Positions 1-6,532 of a stretch of DNA of 10,937 bases are shown one piece after another; positions within the stretch are counted from its first letter, which is position 1, and each line of letters opens with the position of its first letter. Origin of the DNA: Desulfocapsa sp. (GTDB lineage Bacteria; Desulfobacterota; Desulfobulbia; Desulfobulbales; Desulfocapsaceae); NCBI GenBank assembly GCA_029942265.1, contig JAOZTO010000012.1:3894-14830 (forward strand), given 5' to 3'. The position numbers were made by a program, and so were the translations under genes. A model generated the notes under the pieces. That model had not been told where the DNA came from. It worked only from the letters and a program-made list of their open reading frames with translations, and did no database searches.

Positions 1-29
1 TATAGCACAGTTTGTAACGGTGTGAACGT

Positions 30-51
30 AAAAAATCGGGTTTGGCAAACC
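30..51 (-). terminator. Possible intrinsic terminator after the response regulator gene
   Basis: Read on the minus strand, a 5-bp stem GGTTT/AAACC with a 3-nt loop is followed, 3 nt later, by a run of six T (plus-strand A run at 30-35). It lies about 15 nt past the stop codon of the response regulator, where a terminator is expected. The stem is short, so termination may be weak. Confidence 0.4.
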
Positions 52-66
52 ACTGAATGGTAAATC

Positions 67-1485
67 CTATCTGTACTGATCGTTGTCAATGTCATAACGC
101 CGCAGTATTTTTTGCAGGGCGGCTCTGGTAAGTTGAGATAAGCGAGCGGCATAGGAGATGTTCCCTTTACTTTCTTTAAGGAGTGCGTGTACATATTGCC
201 GTGTAAATGAGTCAACACATTCCCCCTTTGCTGCTTTGTACGGACGTATAATTGTATCCATTTCAAGGGGCGTAGCGGAAGAAGAAAGCGGGAAAGATTG
301 GCCGAGCACCAAATGCTTTTTTTCAATAACAGGGCCTGGACAAAAAAGAACTGCGCGCCGGATTACATTCTGTAACTCTCTGATATTACCTGGCCAGTTA
401 TGCTCTAATAAAGGAGTCATGGCTGTTTCTGAAAATGACTTTTCACTACTGTTTAATTCAGATCCGGCAGTTTTGAGGAAATGATTGGCAAGCAGAGGGA
501 TATCTTCTGCAATATCAACAAGGGATGGCATGTGTAAGCTCAGGACTTCAAGGCGATAGAAGAGGTCATCCCGAAATGTTCCTTCTACTATTTTTTGTTC
601 AAGATTAGCGTTAGTTGAAGCGATAATACGAACATCTACTGTACTTGACGTCTCTGCTCCTAATGGTTTTATTTCCTGTTCCTGAAGAACTCGTAGTAGT
701 TTTATTTGTAGATTTACGGGGATGTCACCAATCTCATCCAGACAGATAGTGCCACCATCAGCCTGAGCAAACAGGCCAATATGATTTTTATCTGCGCCGG
801 TAAATGCGCCTTTTCGATAGCCAAAAAGTTCTGATTCCAGAAGGTTTTCAGGTATTGCCGGACAGTTCACCATGACAAAAGGTTTTGCAGAGCGTTTACT
901 GAGGTTGTGTATGGCTCTGGCACAGAGTTCTTTTCCGGTTCCAGAAGCTCCTCGAATAAGAGTTGTATAGTCACTGTCTGCTGATGTTTGGATGGTTTCG
1001 TACAGACGCTGCATGGTTGCACTCTGGCCGATGAATTCAGGGACTGCTCCACTGGAGCATATTTTTTTACGTAAGTTTTTGTTTTCATTGAGAAGTTCGC
1101 TGCGTTCCAGACCTTTTTTGAGTATGCGTGTCAGGGCATCAAGTTCCAATGGTTTTGTCACAAAATCCCAAGCTCCGCGACGAATGGCATTTACGGCAAG
1201 TTCTATTGTGCCATATCCGGTCATTAGGACAACGGTCTGTTTCGGTAGTGTGTTATGGATACGATCAAGTGTTTCAAGCCCATCCATATCGCTCATCATA
1301 ATGTCCATAAGAACCACAGCAATATTTTGTTGTGCAAGAATATCCAGTGCTTTTCTACCATCTGAGGCCGTTACGACTTTCACATCAGGAAGCCTTTTAG
1401 CAAAACTCCTTTTTAGGCCGCTAAGGAGATCAGGTTCATCATCAACAAGCAAAATTACGGGGAGAACAGGGACATTTTTAGTCAT
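67..1485 (-). CDS. Sigma-54-dependent response regulator (NtrC family)
   Basis: A 472-residue cytoplasmic transcription activator with the complete NtrC layout. The receiver domain (about 10-125) has the acidic pair D15/D16, phospho-acceptor D61 (in VLMDIMM), T89 and K111. The central AAA+ domain (about 150-385) has Walker A GASGTGKE (179-186), the sigma-54 contact loop GAFTGA (226-231), Walker B with CLDE (248-251) and the FRDDLFYRL arginine-finger region (304-312). A Fis-type helix-turn-helix is at about 440-464. I chose the ATG at 1485 because AAAAGAG lies just upstream; an upstream TTG at 1518 has no such site. The start overlaps the kinase stop by 8 nt (ATGACTAA), which implies translational coupling. 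All catalytic residues look intact. By family knowledge it activates a sigma-54 promoter when phosphorylated by the adjacent kinase. The divergent transporter operon is the obvious inferred target. Confidence 0.95.
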   Translation of the reverse strand: MTKNVPVLPVILLVDDEPDLLSGLKRSFAKRLPDVKVVTASDGRKALDILAQQNIAVVLMDIMMSDMDGLETLDRIHNTLPKQTVVLMTGYGTIELAVNAIRRGAWDFVTKPLELDALTRILKKGLERSELLNENKNLRKKICSSGAVPEFIGQSATMQRLYETIQTSADSDYTTLIRGASGTGKELCARAIHNLSKRSAKPFVMVNCPAIPENLLESELFGYRKGAFTGADKNHIGLFAQADGGTICLDEIGDIPVNLQIKLLRVLQEQEIKPLGAETSSTVDVRIIASTNANLEQKIVEGTFRDDLFYRLEVLSLHMPSLVDIAEDIPLLANHFLKTAGSELNSSEKSFSETAMTPLLEHNWPGNIRELQNVIRRAVLFCPGPVIEKKHLVLGQSFPLSSSATPLEMDTIIRPYKAAKGECVDSFTRQYVHALLKESKGNISYAARLSQLTRAALQKILRRYDIDNDQYR

Positions 1486-3970
1486 TGTGTACACTCTTTT
1501 CGGGTATGGGTAAGACAACTGTGAACCGACTGCCAGAGCCTATATCTGATTGTACTCTGATCTCGCCATTATGCTCATTGATTATGCCGTAACTAACTGA
1601 TAAACCAAGACCTGTGCCCTGACTTGGATCTTTGGTGCTGAAGAAAGGATCAAATATTTTTTCTATAATTTCTTTGCTGATACCGGGACCGTCATCTTCT
1701 ATATCTATTGATACATTGTTGGTTGTCGATTGTGTACGGATTGTAATCGTGCCGTTGCTTCCGATTGCCTGGACACCATTCATTATAAGATTGACTAGCA
1801 CTTGCTGGATGCGTCTGCTGTCCATAAGGCAGCGTGGAAGTGTAGTATCCAAATGGCATGAAAGAGTGATTTTGTTTTTCTTGAAATGCTGTTTTACCAT
1901 GGAAAGTACATTGTCTACCGTGTCGTTGATCGATTCAAGATGACGTTCTATTTTTGATTCACCACTGCGTGAAAAATCGAGGAGATCTGCCACAATCCGT
2001 TTGCAGTTTTCTGCGTGACGTTCAACTATACTGATATCGTTAAATGTTTCTCTGTTCTCTTTATTGTTTTCTTTGATGATATCGGTATGACAAAGAATCA
2101 CCCCAAGAGGGTTGTTGATTTCATGGGCAACACCGGCAGCAAGCTGGCCGATGGCAACAAGTTTTTCGGTCTGTTGGATTCGTTGTTCTGTCTCTTTGAG
2201 CGCTGTTACATCCTTTGCAAGACAGACGATGGCCTGAATAGAATTGTCCTGATTGAGAATGGGATAAAAAGAAACATCAAAAATTGAACTATCCTCAAGC
2301 TGGATCTCTTTTGCATGGTGTTTTTCTTCGTACAGGTTGAGCGTATCCAGCTGTCCACTGAAAACACATTGCTGGATTAAAGAAGCAGCGTTGATATTTA
2401 GGCCGATGGCATCATTCATAGTCAGCTCATTTCTTTTGAGAAAGCTCTGGTTGGCCATTTGTATATTGCCATCAGGGTCAAGAAGGATAAGTGGGTCGCT
2501 GATGCCGTTGAAGACTGATTGAAGAAGTTCAGTGTTTTGTCGAAGGCTCTGCATGTTCTGGAGACTTTCAATAGTTAATCCTATCTGCTGTCCGATGGAT
2601 AAAAGAAGTTCCTGTAATGCATCATTTAACATTTCACAGCGAAGATCAGTGATAAGCATAATGCCTAGTAGTCGGTTGCGGCAGCAGAGTGGAATGCTGA
2701 TGCTAAGCATGTCATATTTTTCTGATGGGATAATTTTAATCTGTTTGTGATCAATTGTGGCATGTTGTTTTTGGAGTGTGGGCGCATTCTCTGCGCATTG
2801 CAGGAGGTAGGTATTTGTTTTGTTTTCATGAAGATATATTCCTGCACCGAGGGCAGGGATAACCTGCAACGCTTCTCGAAGCACCTGGTGCAGAATGATC
2901 TGGAGACTTTGTGTGCTGGTTATGAGGCCGGTGAGGCTGTTGTGCAGCATCAATTCTCTGTTTCTTTTTTTTACCTGATTTCTTGCCTTAGTTTCTGATC
3001 GTTTTAACGCTTCGGTTCGTTCTGTAACAATACGTTCGAGATTGTCGGAATAGTCAAGCAGGCGTTCACGGCTTTCCTGAAGATGGGTAACCAGAGTTCT
3101 AGCGCTACGAAATAGTTCTTCGAGTTCTTCCCGATGTCCTTTTAAGTTTTCTGGTAATGCGGAGTTGTCACTTTTATCAAGTGTGGTGCGAAAGAGTGTT
3201 AAAAGGTCACGTAGATTTGTGATAATCAGCTGGTGAAAGAGAAGCCATATAACGGAATAGAGCAGAAGTGCAAGGATCAAAACGGTAGCAAACATTCGAA
3301 ATGATTGTTTCCAGATCTGTTCAAGGCTTTCTTCAACAGGGATTGAAATGGATAGGATACCGCCGATTTCCTCAGCTTTTCTGTGGAATCCTCGCACATC
3401 TCCATACAGCGTGCTTATGGCTGATGGCGCTTCACTTGGGTTTCCATGGCAGTGGAGACAAGAGCTGTTAAAGACAACTGGTCGATATAAAGTAAAATAA
3501 CGTTCAGAGTTGAATCGTTCCACTCCATGCCATTCCTGTTTTTCCGGGTGCTTCCGGAAGTAATCTATCATTTTTTGTTCTTGCAGATTTGCTTCATAGG
3601 TGGGATTTCTGGCTCCAATGGCAGTTCGGCGATACCTTAATGTTGGTAAGGTGTCTTTGAAGCGATCCATAATGACTCTGGTGATATAGGAGGTTGACAT
3701 GGCTTCTATTATAAATTTGTCCTCCCCTAGTTCATCATACATTCGTGGGCGCAGTACTTCACGAATATAGCCCCTGGTTGATTCAAGGGAAGCCATGACC
3801 AGTTCGGTCTGCCTGTAGGTTTCTTCTTCCAATAGATTTTTTTGAAAATGATAAATGATGGTGGTCGTAAAGAGACAAAAGCAGAAAAGGATAATCCCCA
3901 ACCCCACCTGAAATCGTAGCTTGAGATTGTGCTGATCTTTGCTGGCAAGATCTCTGATGATATCTTTCAT
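1478..3970 (-). CDS. Membrane sensor histidine kinase with extracytoplasmic c-type heme motif
   Basis: An 830-residue hybrid-sensor kinase without a receiver. TM1 (about 20-40) and TM2 (about 226-248) enclose an extracytoplasmic domain carrying CLHCH (171-175), a CxxCH heme c attachment motif; the domain resembles Tll0287-like/DUF3365 sensors. After a HAMP-like/coiled-coil linker (250-345) come a GAF-like domain (about 346-470), a PAS domain (about 480-592) and the kinase core. H616 in GVAHEINNPLG is the phospho-acceptor, N727 marks the N box, DDGPG (759-763) G1, FDPFFSTK (773-780) the F box and GTGLGL (785-790) G2, all intact. The ATG at 3970 has GGAG 6 nt upstream. It is co-transcribed with the downstream response regulator. 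Heme suggests redox or diatomic-gas sensing, but the signal is inference. The family of the sensor domain is assigned from memory; the heme motif itself is seen directly. Confidence 0.93.
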   Translation of the reverse strand: MKDIIRDLASKDQHNLKLRFQVGLGIILFCFCLFTTTIIYHFQKNLLEEETYRQTELVMASLESTRGYIREVLRPRMYDELGEDKFIIEAMSTSYITRVIMDRFKDTLPTLRYRRTAIGARNPTYEANLQEQKMIDYFRKHPEKQEWHGVERFNSERYFTLYRPVVFNSSCLHCHGNPSEAPSAISTLYGDVRGFHRKAEEIGGILSISIPVEESLEQIWKQSFRMFATVLILALLLYSVIWLLFHQLIITNLRDLLTLFRTTLDKSDNSALPENLKGHREELEELFRSARTLVTHLQESRERLLDYSDNLERIVTERTEALKRSETKARNQVKKRNRELMLHNSLTGLITSTQSLQIILHQVLREALQVIPALGAGIYLHENKTNTYLLQCAENAPTLQKQHATIDHKQIKIIPSEKYDMLSISIPLCCRNRLLGIMLITDLRCEMLNDALQELLLSIGQQIGLTIESLQNMQSLRQNTELLQSVFNGISDPLILLDPDGNIQMANQSFLKRNELTMNDAIGLNINAASLIQQCVFSGQLDTLNLYEEKHHAKEIQLEDSSIFDVSFYPILNQDNSIQAIVCLAKDVTALKETEQRIQQTEKLVAIGQLAAGVAHEINNPLGVILCHTDIIKENNKENRETFNDISIVERHAENCKRIVADLLDFSRSGESKIERHLESINDTVDNVLSMVKQHFKKNKITLSCHLDTTLPRCLMDSRRIQQVLVNLIMNGVQAIGSNGTITIRTQSTTNNVSIDIEDDGPGISKEIIEKIFDPFFSTKDPSQGTGLGLSVSYGIINEHNGEIRVQSDIGSGSRFTVVLPIPEKSVHND

Positions 3971-4014
3971 GGGAAACTCCGTAATGGATTTTGAACAAGG
4001 TGGGTGTCTAGTAA

Positions 4015-4043
4015 GCTATACACCACAAAGTGATAACTGTAAA
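4015..4043 (-). promoter_or_regulatory. Candidate sigma-70-type promoter for the kinase/regulator operon
   Basis: On the minus strand TTTACA (-35, 5 of 6 to consensus; plus coordinates 4038-4043) is separated by exactly 17 nt from TATAGC (-10, 4 of 6; 4015-4020). Transcription would begin near 4008, giving a leader of about 38 nt before the kinase ATG with its GGAG site. This would keep the sensor genes under housekeeping control. Confidence 0.4.
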
Positions 4044-4111
4044 CAAGGGTATGCGATTTTTTTATGCGTATCCTCGAGAAGATGTATTCTTGTTTTTGAT
4101 ATATTTATTAA

Positions 4112-4124
4112 TATCAGAGCATTA
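4112..4124 (+). promoter_or_regulatory. Possible IHF-like site
   Basis: TATCAG-N4-TTA matches the IHF core WATCAA-N4-TTR with one mismatch, within an A/T-rich stretch (about 4086-4125). IHF commonly bends DNA between an activator site and a sigma-54 promoter. The site lies roughly 115-125 nt upstream of the inferred start. A single near-match in AT-rich DNA is weak evidence. Confidence 0.2.
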
Positions 4125-4158
4125 CCTGACTTTGTCTTTTTTTTGTAAAAGAGGAATG

Positions 4159-4177
4159 CTATTTGCTGGTGAAATAG
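4159..4177. promoter_or_regulatory. Inverted repeat, candidate activator-binding site
   Basis: CTATTT and AAATAG form a perfect 6-bp inverted repeat with a 7-nt centre. A second, wider pair, AATGCT (4155-4160) and AGCATT (4184-4189), surrounds it with a slightly shifted centre. The element sits about 70 nt upstream of the inferred transcription start of the transporter operon, a plausible place for a dimer of the adjacent NtrC-type regulator. Assignment to that protein is inference. Confidence 0.3.
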
Positions 4178-4210
4178 GAGAACAGCATTTTTTAGTTATC
4201 GCAAATGTTT

Positions 4211-4226
4211 TGGCAACCATTACGCC
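4211..4226 (+). promoter_or_regulatory. Candidate sigma-54 (-24/-12) promoter of the transporter operon
   Basis: TGGCA at 4211-4215 gives the -24 GG (4212-4213). Exactly 10 nt later comes the -12 GC (4224-4225), the spacing that sigma-54 requires. The -12 half is ACGCC rather than TTGCA, so the match is partial. The inferred start near 4237 leaves a 25-nt leader containing GGAG (4249-4252) before the first ATG at 4262. The divergently encoded sigma-54 activator supports the reading. The sequence also happens to be an inverted repeat (TTGGC-N9-GCCAA), so an operator is an alternative. Confidence 0.45.
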
Positions 4227-4261
4227 AATACTTGAAAGTTACAAACATGGAGTACTGCCTG

Positions 4262-4558
4262 ATGAAACAAACACTACTCGCTCCCGTTACAATTTTTCTT
4301 GGATTCATTGGAAGTATGCTTGTAATGGCTGAGTCCAATATTTTTACCCCTATTATACAATTTATTCACAGCGGTAGTATCACAACTTTGCAGGCGATTT
4401 TTTGCTTGCTATTCACGGCTGCAGGTTTTGCTGCTTGCTATTATCTTTTGAATATTCTCTGTAGTTATTTCGTGCCTCGTATGGAGACAGGTGACAGGGA
4501 ATGTCCACAAACCAAAGACAATGGAGGAATTCGGGAAAATCTGACGAAACGAATTTAA
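4262..4558 (+). CDS. Small two-helix membrane protein, first gene of transporter operon
   Basis: A 98-residue protein of unrecognised family. Two hydrophobic helices (about 4-23 and 43-70) are followed by a polar, charged tail (71-98). The first segment ends in LVMAES, so a cleavable signal peptide is an alternative. The ATG at 4262 has GGAG 9 nt upstream and directly precedes the hydrophobic segment; in-frame ATGs at 4205 and 4247 are less well placed. It lies 27 nt before the transporter gene. Residues 8-51 align without gaps with residues 9-52 of that transporter, sharing PV near the start, then P30, H36, L43, Q44, L49 and F51 (transporter P31, H37, L44, Q45, L50, F52). This suggests a paralogue of the N-terminal extension of the transporter. 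An accessory or assembly role is inferred. Confidence 0.75.
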   Translation: MKQTLLAPVTIFLGFIGSMLVMAESNIFTPIIQFIHSGSITTLQAIFCLLFTAAGFAACYYLLNILCSYFVPRMETGDRECPQTKDNGGIRENLTKRI

Positions 4559-4585
4559 GATTACTTTTTTCTAGAGAGGAACTAC

Positions 4586-6214
4586 ATGTCATGCACAAAA
4601 GAGCATATGCCTGTTATTGTAATGGGTGCGCTTTTACTTATTTACGGACTTATTGTACAAACTGGTGTTTTGTTGCCTACAATGAAGTACCTGCATACCC
4701 ATAAAGCAATGGATTTACAGGTTACACTCAGTTTGATTTTCGGTGGGTTGGCACTTGTTGGTACCATAATAAATATGGTGAGAGAACCGGGCGATACCAC
4801 TCTTGATCGGTTTTTTCTGCAACCGCTTGGTGGTATTATTCTCATTATGATTATGGCCATGGCTATTCGCTGGTATCTTGAACCGCTGGTTAAAATCATG
4901 AGTAAATCATTACAACCACTACTTGGTTTTAAGATTTACAAGGTTATGAATCTAAATTATGTCGTGCTGGGTATTTTGGCTGGTGTTGTTATTACAAATA
5001 CTTGGGGAATTCCAAAGTTTGCAGCACCTGGCGTGAAGTGCGCCCGTTTTATTTTGAAGATGGGTGTTATTATGCTTGGTGCCCGTTATTCATTTGCAGA
5101 GCTTGCAAAGCTTGGTGTCTATTCCGTATGGCTGATCGGGTTTTTTGTGCTCGGTACCGTTTTTCTGGTACTGTGGCTTGGAAAAATATTCAAACAACCT
5201 AAATCCATGACAGGTGTATTGTCGGCTGGAATGGGCGTTTGCGGTGTTTCGGCAACTGTTGCTGTGGCACCTGTTGTTAAGGCAAAAAGTGCAGAGATGG
5301 CCTACACCATTGGAACCATTCTTTCTTTTGGTATTATCTGTATGTTTGTGTTTCCAACTATCGGCCATATGGCTGGTATGAATCCGGTACAGTTTGGTGC
5401 ATGGGCTGGCACCGGAATTTTGAATTCGGCTCAGGTTGCAGCAGCGGCTCTTGCTTTTGATGCAGTAGATATTAAAACTCTGAAAGTTGCTGAGATTTTT
5501 AATATTACCCGTGTTCTGTTTCTGCCGGTAATCGTACTTGTACTTGCAACCTGGTTTGGTAAGCAAAGTGGGCAGAAACTTAGTTTTAAATCTGTTGTAA
5601 TTGATAAATTTCCAATTTTTATTCTGGGATTTTTGATTCTTTTTGGTATGTCCTCTGCTGGTCTTTTTTCTCCTCCAAGTCACTACAAAGGAAAGTATAT
5701 TGATGTATCCTATAATGATCGTACTCAGGTAACAACTGAGGAGTGGGAAACATTGGATGGTGCATTGGCCGCAGGTGATTTTTCTTCCCTTGATCCAGCG
5801 CAACTTGCAGCAGTGACAAATCTGGTTGAACAGCGTCAGATTGCTGGGAACTATGACGAACGAAACGATAAGAAGCTTTTTGATTCCGTTGGTCGTGGTC
5901 GTATGGCTCAGCTTGAAGGTGTATTAGCAGCCGCTAAGGCAAAAACTATTTCACTGTCAAGTGATGTGAAAAGTGCTATTAAGCATGCAGTCAAACAGGT
6001 ACATAAAAAATCTAAAACGGTGGTAACACTCACTGACTTTATGATCTGGTTTTTTGCATTTGGTCTTATCGGGCTTGGTATGCAAATAACCAAGAAATCA
6101 ATCACTCAGGCTGGTGGATGGCCAATCGTAATGGGTGTTATTGCAGGAATCACCAAGGCGACACTTTCTTTCTTTGTTGTCCTCTGGCTGGTTAAGGATG
6201 TTGTGCTAAATTAA
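4586..6214 (+). CDS. YeiH/'putative sulfate exporter' family transporter, long form
   Basis: A 542-residue inner-membrane protein with many helices. The region from about 115 to 355 matches the YeiH family (Cons_hypoth698): LKMGVIMLGARYSF (157-170), GVCGVSATVAVAPVVKAKS (217-235) and WAGTGILNSAQVAAAAL (273-289) are the typical signatures. Family members I know are about 330-350 residues. The extra length comes from three N-terminal helices (about 9-30, 44-65, 80-98) and a soluble insert of about 120 residues (361-480) before the last two helices (about 482-500, 511-536). The ATG at 4586 has GAGAGGA just upstream. The family name implies export of sulfate or related anions, but the substrate is largely unproven. 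The gene lies between two small membrane-protein genes and probably responds to the divergent heme sensor kinase and sigma-54 regulator. Confidence 0.88.
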   Translation: MSCTKEHMPVIVMGALLLIYGLIVQTGVLLPTMKYLHTHKAMDLQVTLSLIFGGLALVGTIINMVREPGDTTLDRFFLQPLGGIILIMIMAMAIRWYLEPLVKIMSKSLQPLLGFKIYKVMNLNYVVLGILAGVVITNTWGIPKFAAPGVKCARFILKMGVIMLGARYSFAELAKLGVYSVWLIGFFVLGTVFLVLWLGKIFKQPKSMTGVLSAGMGVCGVSATVAVAPVVKAKSAEMAYTIGTILSFGIICMFVFPTIGHMAGMNPVQFGAWAGTGILNSAQVAAAALAFDAVDIKTLKVAEIFNITRVLFLPVIVLVLATWFGKQSGQKLSFKSVVIDKFPIFILGFLILFGMSSAGLFSPPSHYKGKYIDVSYNDRTQVTTEEWETLDGALAAGDFSSLDPAQLAAVTNLVEQRQIAGNYDERNDKKLFDSVGRGRMAQLEGVLAAAKAKTISLSSDVKSAIKHAVKQVHKKSKTVVTLTDFMIWFFAFGLIGLGMQITKKSITQAGGWPIVMGVIAGITKATLSFFVVLWLVKDVVLN

Positions 6215-6218
6215 TCTT

Positions 6219-6243
6219 AAGGGAACCTTGAACAGGTTCCTTT
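6219..6243 (+). repeat. Intercistronic hairpin before the small tail-anchored protein gene
   Basis: A 10-bp stem (one G-U pair), core GGAACCT/AGGTTCC with a 5-nt loop, starts 5 nt after the transporter stop. It ends 1 nt before the Shine-Dalgarno sequence AGGAG (6245-6249) of the next gene. There is no T run beyond the three inside the stem, so it is unlikely to be a full terminator. It may stabilise or process the mRNA, cause partial termination, or tune translation of the small gene. Confidence 0.6.
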
Positions 6244-6257
6244 CAGGAGTCTATATT

Positions 6258-6464
6258 ATGACTGATGAAGAAAATAAAGTAACAATTGAAACCGGTGATA
6301 CCGGTAAAGGAACTTCGGAAATGGCGGAACCAGCTAACACCGAAGAGCTGGAGGAACGTGCGTTGTCTGTTTTTTCCAGTGAACGAAACGAGGATCTTAC
6401 AGCCCTTGTTTTATGTTTAATTACCACCTTTATGGTGCTGCTGTTCACCAAATGGTTGGTTTGA
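6258..6464 (+). CDS. Small tail-anchored membrane protein, last gene of transporter operon
   Basis: A 68-residue protein of no family I recognise. The N-terminal part (1-46) is polar and strongly acidic. A single hydrophobic helix (about 47-63) ends near the C-terminus (residues 64-68, TKWLV), so it should be tail-anchored with the acidic part in the cytoplasm. The ATG at 6258 has AGGAG with 8-nt spacing; an in-frame TTG at 6228 lies inside the hairpin and is unlikely. It sits 43 nt after the transporter stop and before a strong terminator, so it probably ends the operon. Size, topology and position suggest a small regulatory or stabilising subunit of the transporter, which is inference. Confidence 0.75.
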   Translation: MTDEENKVTIETGDTGKGTSEMAEPANTEELEERALSVFSSERNEDLTALVLCLITTFMVLLFTKWLV

Positions 6465-6476
6465 TGTAAAAACACC

Positions 6477-6508
6477 TACCACCACTCAGGACTTGCTGAG
6501 TGGTGGTA
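6477..6508. terminator. Strong bidirectional intrinsic terminator
   Basis: A perfect 13-bp stem (6477-6489 with 6496-6508, including ACCACCACTCAG) closes a 6-nt loop. On the minus strand it is followed shortly by TTTTT (plus A run 6468-6472), a good terminator for the mscS-type gene. On the plus strand the downstream A/T-rich sequence is weaker, but the stem should also end the transporter operon. It lies exactly between the two convergent units. Confidence 0.85.
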
Positions 6509-6532
6509 AATATTTGGGTATTAACCGAATAC

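Noticed and set aside
48..59. The 12-mer AAACCACTGAAT at 48-59 recurs at 8339-8350
   Set aside because: A few 12-nt repeats are expected by chance in a window of this size; flanks diverge and positions relative to genes differ.
992..1513. A 173-codon plus-strand open frame opposite the response regulator
   Set aside because: Antisense to the receiver domain; Ser/Arg-rich shadow translation with no start signal.
4050..4068. Direct repeat TATGCG-N7-TATGCG near the kinase promoter
   Set aside because: Only two short copies; the second is part of an AT-rich run and no regulator is implied.
4030..4332. An open frame of 100 codons (and another at 3939-4148) in the divergent regulatory region
   Set aside because: No Shine-Dalgarno, low-quality composition, overlaps the promoter elements and the start of the better supported small membrane protein in another frame.
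5090..5803. A 237-codon open frame on the minus strand inside the transporter gene
   Set aside because: Antisense shadow of a strongly supported transporter; composition is rich in Lys, Asn, Cys and Tyr with no domain.
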